From positions 441,501 to 505,500 of the forward strand of contig JAPDRO010000007.1 in NCBI GenBank assembly GCA_030247885.1: a stretch of DNA of 64,000 bases, in the 5' to 3' direction. Shown in pieces: positions 59,261 through 64,000 of the stretch. Origin of the DNA: Taxawa tesnikishii (nom. ined.). Its lineage: Eukaryota > Ascomycota > Dothideomycetes > Dothideales. A program made the position numbers and the translations under genes. Position 1 is the stretch's first letter. Each line of letters opens with the position of its first letter. A model generated the notes under the pieces. The model did not search any database. It had not been told where the DNA came from and saw nothing but the letters and a program-made list of their open reading frames with translations.

Positions 59261-61552
59261 CTGCGCTGCTGCTCTTGACAAACGCACACTGCACCATCCA
59301 CCTGCGTGTGCAAGTGCGGCCCGGCGCGGGCGTTCTCGCAATTATGCGGTGCACAGAGGACGCGGAGGCACATGGGTGGAGGAACAGGAACACGCTTCGC
59401 ACCCACCTTCTCGCTCGCGCTCGCACCGCACACGCGCTTGCATTGCCCGTCCTAGGTACAGCCACGGCCTGGTTTTTGCTGGGGGCCCACGATCTTGAGC
59501 GGCCGGAAACGAAGCTGGGTGGGGAAGACCGTCGCTGAATGAACGGCCGAGACAGTTCCCGCGTAGCGTCTCGACAGGCTTCCCGTAGAATGCGAGCTTA
59601 GCGCCACGCTTTCCGCCCACCGGTCGGCGAACGCACCGCATCCCCCACAGGCAGGGGAGAGGGCAGTTCGACGCGTGAAACTAAACGAAACGGCCAGATG
59701 GGAGGGATGATGTACGAGGCGAATGCGCAACCGCACCATGGCTAAGCACCGCAATGTTGGGACAGCACGCGATAACCGGGCGGGATTGGGATATGACCTC
59801 CTGAATCAGCGTCGCGGTCATGAGTAACCAACCTCGCGCTGTCAACTTCCACGGACGGCCGTCGCGCGGGAGGAGGGGTGGGGGTTCGTTGGATAAAGTC
59901 CATGTCTTGTCTAGAACGCTTTTCGCAAAAGATAATGTCTTACCGAAAGCACGTATTCTGACCCGACAACTGGACTCCATGACGGAGTACGAATCGCTCA
60001 ACTGACTAAGCGACGCCAAAACGAACGGCAGGGATGACGGGCATACGCAGCGATTGGCGCTCTCCCTCCGCTCTCGTGCGGACCAGTTGCACGCTTGTTT
60101 GCTATCAGCGGCACGGATCTGCTGAGGCTTGATACTTCGATTGGCCCTGCTGGTGCAACGTGGAGGACCGTCCCTTGCTCATGTCAGCGTGCTGGACGAA
60201 ACGCATGAACGAAACGAAAACTAAAAAGGACCATGTTCTTGTTCGAGTGACTCCGATCCTCGACATGTGACGGCCCTTTGAGGAAAGCATCGGTACGACT
60301 GCAGTTGGTCCTTACTGCTTTCTGCGCCGACCCAGGACCTCAGAGCAAGGAAGTTGGTTGAGGAACACACCTATCTCTAATCGCGATTGTCCGCTTATGC
60401 CAGAGCATGCTTACCCATGCAGAGCTGCCAGATGTTTTGGCAAGCCGGCGTGCATCAGCGCAGGCATTCCGGCAGTAGCTTCCGCCATGCCCGTCCATGC
60501 AGGCTTTCAAGCCCATGTCCTGTGAATGGGCCTGGACTGGTCAGGTTTCTCGCGGCCTCTTCCCGCTGTTGCATATGCGCGAAATCCCAATCCCCGTGTT
60601 TTTCCTGCGCGACAGCTCTTTCAGCACAGAACCACGTCCGTGGGGTCTCTCTACAGCCTGCATGCATGCTTTTTCCTACGCCAAGTCATGGAATCTAGAG
60701 CAGCGACTCCTGCACGCTCGAGCTCCCACCTGAATCCCGAACGCGTGGGTGTTGAGAGGCAGATGCACTTCACCTGCCACCCCTGAGATTGAATGTTTGT
60801 GGACGGGCGTGATTGGCCCCGAATAGGAATCGGCCACGTCGAATCCCACAAGATCCTTAGCGCAAGCCACCCAAAGTCTCGCGTGCGGTACCGTGCCTCG
60901 CAGTCCAGGAGGCAGCAGCTCGTGAACCTAGAACCCGGACTGTGCGACTCTCTTTTTGACAGTTGTCAAGCGGAGGAGCTCGTAACCCGCACACCCCCGG
61001 CAAGCAGCTCCACTATCGAATGATTGTCAAGGGAAGAACCGGCAAGCTCTGTCACTGTTTGTCGATCCGGCTTCCTCACCGCCACTCTTGCAATTTAGCC
61101 CGACGAGTCGGAGATCGAGTGGCAGGTGAGGGGTTTCTGCTCTGCCAGAGCGTGTCTGCCCGTCAGGATACACGCGGCCCTGGATGATCTCGCCGTTTCC
61201 ATTACGAAGCAAATTTGGGAGATCAGAAAGTGTGCATCCCAGCAGTGAACCGCGTCAATGTACGGTGGTCGTGCCCTTCAATCTGAAAATAGAGGCAGGA
61301 TCGTGAACTACTGCAATCTGCAATCTTGCGCGCAGCGGCAATGCACCTCGCCTCATCCCTTCTCCGCCATCCCAAGATGCATAATACCTTAAACGTTCAT
61401 GAACGATAAACACGAGGCTTAGGTGTGAACGGCTGGCGCGACCTGCTCCGTTCAACCGCTCTTCTCCGCCACGCACTTGGGCAATCGGATGAGACACTAC
61501 GGGAACTGCTCGTAACGGCGTGACAACGGTGTCTCAGGAGGCGCTCCAACCG

Positions 61553-61572
61553 TGTTGTTGTTGTTGTTGTTG
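61553..61572 (+). repeat. (TTG)n trinucleotide array
   Basis: Six units, non-coding. Confidence 0.85.
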
Positions 61573-62044
61573 TCGTCGCGTGCGTTGTTTTCGTCTAAGC
61601 CGCAGGTTTTGTATGCCCGCCTCCGGGACTGTTGAAGGTAGGACGGCACCGAAAGCTCGAACTTTCAGGAGGCTCGGGAGGATGGTGCTACCATTTGAGA
61701 CACGAAATGCGAACCCACCTCCTCTTCATGGTGTTGTCTAGAACAATCATGTGCTTGACGTCTCCTGGTGGCGACTGCACAGTAGAGAAGACGTGAGGGG
61801 TTGCTTGGTTTGGGGCAAATTCTATCCATCAGGTATGTAGTCTCCAAAATTGCTACTTGATCAGCTGTGATTCACAGCAGCTTCTAAAGCACAGAAGACG
61901 TTTCTTTCCGCTATCCGAGTGAGTCCGAAGCATTACGGAGCAATGAGTATGCCAGACGCAAAGAAGAAAGCGGGAGTTGTTGATGCAAAACATTTCCTCC
62001 TCAATGAAACCCCCTTCCCACCAATTGACCGGCAGGTGGGACCT

Positions 62045-62509
62045 TCATACCCTGACGAACTTGGTGTGAGTGCCGGTAATGACAGTCCGTCCTCTCTGGC
62101 CGTCCTCGACCTTGTAGATGTTGACTTTGGTGAAGGCCAAGCTGCCTCCGACCTTCTCTGCAATGCCTTCAATCTCGATCTCGTCTCCATCTTTTGCAGA
62201 GCTTTGGTATGTGACATGAATGTCGACACTGACACCCGTTTTTTCTCTGAGATCCCACGAAGCTATAGCCATTCCACCCATCCAATCCACGATAGTTGCT
62301 GAAACAGCACCGTGAATGCCGCCTTTACTGTTCATGTGGTTCTTGGTCAATGCTAAACGACAGAGCACATGGCCCTTTGACGCCGAGACAACCGTGACAT
62401 CAGAGAGCAAGAAGGCGTAGATTGGAGATCCGGGCAGTTTATTCTCGACGAGCTTCTCAATGTGTGCATGCTCGGCACTCTTGCCAGCAACTTCAGTTTT
62501 CTGGGCCAT
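62045..62509 (-). CDS. Hotdog-fold acyl-CoA thioesterase (ACOT13/PaaI-like)
   Basis: Hydrolyses acyl-CoA thioesters. 154 aa, single exon, the usual size. The hotdog helix motif is HMNSKGGIHGAVSATIVDWM, with the catalytic-type Asn/Gly/Asp pattern of the Them2/ACOT13 group; GVSVDIHVTYQSSAKDGDEI and GGSLAFTKVNIY follow. No targeting peptide is evident. Chain-length preference cannot be told from sequence. Confidence 0.9.
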   Translation of the reverse strand: MAQKTEVAGKSAEHAHIEKLVENKLPGSPIYAFLLSDVTVVSASKGHVLCRLALTKNHMNSKGGIHGAVSATIVDWMGGMAIASWDLREKTGVSVDIHVTYQSSAKDGDEIEIEGIAEKVGGSLAFTKVNIYKVEDGQRGRTVITGTHTKFVRV

Positions 62510-63208
62510 TGCGTGACGGGGTGCGAAAGCTGCGGTGAATCAAAGTCTATAACTTCGTCAGTAACCGACTTCTCGCAGGCGTCCAGCTCGGCGAGACATG
62601 AGCAACGATGCTAGTGAAACAGCGTGCAGTACATGCAGCATGATCTCGCTGCATCTCTGACGCACCCCATGCACTTCATCTCGCGTGCAGGATGCGTGCG
62701 CATGCCAGGTTGATGGAACTGACCTGGCTGGGTTCGATGCCGGAAATTCTGTGTGAGGTTGGGTGGTGCATGACTTTTCTCAGCCCAGCTGGTCAGGGCG
62801 TCCGATCCGAGCCTTGCCTTGGTTGCGTCTCGGATGCGCGTCATGCAGACTGGACGATTGACTGACAGCATATGCACGCGAAGCTTGCTTGAGTGATCCA
62901 ATCTCAGTCTCTAACCAACTACATACGTGTCTCGCAGCAGCACTTACTTACCCGAGTCGTTCCTTCCTTCCAACTTCTGTATCCTCGGAACCGTCTCAGA
63001 GCAGGTTACTAGCACCATCGTGCTGCAACTGCTGCTTCACTTAGAAACGCTTCCCCATCCGCAGCCGTTCACGGTGGCCCGGCTAAGCTCGTTCATTCAA
63101 ACCGTTCGCAACCGCATTCCTTACGCGCCGTCTCAGCAGAGTGTGAACAAGAGCATAGCAGTCTGGTTGAGCAGGAAGGAAGCCGATGCCCCGCGGGCCA
63201 CGGGCAAG
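62510..63208. other. Divergent promoter region
   Basis: Between the thioesterase and the DDHD gene. An open stretch from 62927 runs in frame into the DDHD start but reads like leader sequence. Confidence 0.4.
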
Positions 63209-64000
63209 ATGTCCACGCCAGACAATCAGTCCTACCTCTCAGCAGGCATCAACAAGCTGTCTGCCTGGGCTCCCCGTAGCCCTGTGATCAAGCCCGCACA
63301 GCCCACACAGAACCAAGAGACCGAGTCGACCTCCGCAGATGCGGGACTCAAGCAACAAAGAGGAGGAGATCACAGAGTCAGCCATAGACATAGACTTAGC
63401 CTGAGAAACTACCCCGGGACTGTCCGCCCCTAGCCGTCCAGTGGTTCTTTGCTGTTGATGTTCCCAAGAGAAAGCCCAATCTGGCGGGAGGGGCCCCTAC
63501 AGCTAAGACCGAGAAACCCAAGGCGGCGCCGAAGAAGTATTCCGCATTTTCCAACAACGACTCTCGGGCCATCGAAGCCGCATTCCAGAAGTTGGGCGAA
63601 GATGAGGATGCTGAGGAGCGGAAGAAGCTCGAGGTGGAAGACGACATCTCCGAGTACAAGTCGGATATTGGCAGGCGCACAGATGGGCAGACGAACATTG
63701 GTATTGAAGAAACAGAAGATGAGCTGAAGCCAGGTCCGGTCAAAGTTGCTGTCAATGAAGACTTCCTCTTCGATGTAGATATTGAGCGGAGGGAGTTGGG
63801 TCCCGCCTACTGGCTTGGGCCAATCTACGAGGTCAGGAGAGGAACGTGGTTCTATCAAGGTGGGTGCGTCGGGCCGCATATACCAACCTTTGTTGACAGG
63901 CCGCAGATGGCAGTGTACAGAAGCCTTGTGATGAGAACCTGGCTGTGCAGCTGGAAGAAGGCTACCTGAAAGTGAAGCCCTGGCGCTTCACCGTTCCTCA
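63209..64000 (+). CDS. DDHD-type intracellular phospholipase A1 (5' part)
   Basis: Truncated by the window edge. Relatives are lipid-droplet or ER phosphatidic-acid-preferring phospholipases. Start MSTPDNQSYLSAGINKLSAW at 63209. After a low-complexity linker comes VQWFFAVDVPKRKP, KKYSAFSNNDSRAIEAAFQK, VNEDFLFDVDIERRELGPAY, YEVRRGTWFY and, after intron 63860-63906, PCDENLAVQLEEGYLKVKPW; this N-terminal module precedes the GxSxG and DDHD domains in family members. The linker changes frame in 63412-63430 (CCCC runs at 63412 and 63427); one added base joins the parts. The catalytic region lies beyond the window. Confidence 0.82.

Larger units (their letters stand above)
57602..62044. other. 4.4-kb gene-free region upstream of stuA
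   Basis: No supported gene. Presumably the stuA promoter and a long, possibly spliced leader. Contains several short tandem arrays and CT/GC-rich simple sequence (58700-58760). stuA genes elsewhere have long leaders with upstream frames, consistent with this. Confidence 0.45.

Noticed and set aside
62927-63208. Start of the DDHD protein at 62927
   Set aside because: The first 94 codons do not resemble the family N-terminus; the Met at 63209 has a better context.

Overview
The window reads as nuclear DNA of a filamentous ascomycete (Pezizomycotina), most likely a dothideomycete. Genes are interrupted by introns of about 45-130 nt with GTRNGT donors, CTAAC/CTGAC branch sites and short pyrimidine leaders. 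The gene set includes a conidiation protein (con-6), the APSES regulator StuA, a CAP20/MPL1 perilipin, a Zn2Cys6 factor and a GPI-anchored Ser/Thr-rich wall protein. I recognise 24 genes (one running off the right edge) and no rRNA, tRNA, CRISPR or transposable element.

Layout. 0-5 kb: con-6 and a convergent secreted wall protein. 5.5-12.4 kb: one giant helical-repeat protein, divergent from ribosomal protein eL27 (13 kb). 14.7-29.3 kb: a thiopurine-type methyltransferase, proteasome lid subunit RPN12, an MFS exporter divergent from a cytochrome P450, and a Zn2Cys6 factor. 32.8-39.9 kb: MYST acetyltransferase (SAS2 type), HEM4 divergent from ERV1, a small F-box-like orphan and a zinc-type (MDR) oxidoreductase. 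40.9-51.7 kb: housekeeping block with MPE1 (mRNA 3'-end processing), ornithine decarboxylase antizyme, URA6, a small mitochondrial-type membrane protein, HEL2 (ribosome quality control) and a perilipin. 52.5-64 kb: a yellow/royal-jelly-type secreted protein, stuA with more than 4 kb of gene-free upstream DNA, a hotdog thioesterase and the 5' part of a DDHD phospholipase.

Two observations dominate. First, eleven genes are split by apparent frameshifts at about 17 places. Every one is explained by one missing base, nearly always in a G or C homopolymer, and once that base is allowed for each total exon length I could sum is a multiple of three. This points to base-calling errors in the source assembly rather than pseudogenes. 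Second, the antizyme gene holds a frame change of the opposite sign (+1 at an in-frame TGA). A missing base cannot produce it, and it fits the programmed, polyamine-responsive frameshift of this family.

Functional themes: conidiation and development (con-6, stuA), tetrapyrrole synthesis paired with mitochondrial disulfide relay (HEM4/ERV1), polyamine control (antizyme), proteostasis (RPN12, HEL2), and a loose set of tailoring-type genes (methyltransferase, P450, MFS, Zn2Cys6) that might form a small metabolic module but lacks a backbone synthase.
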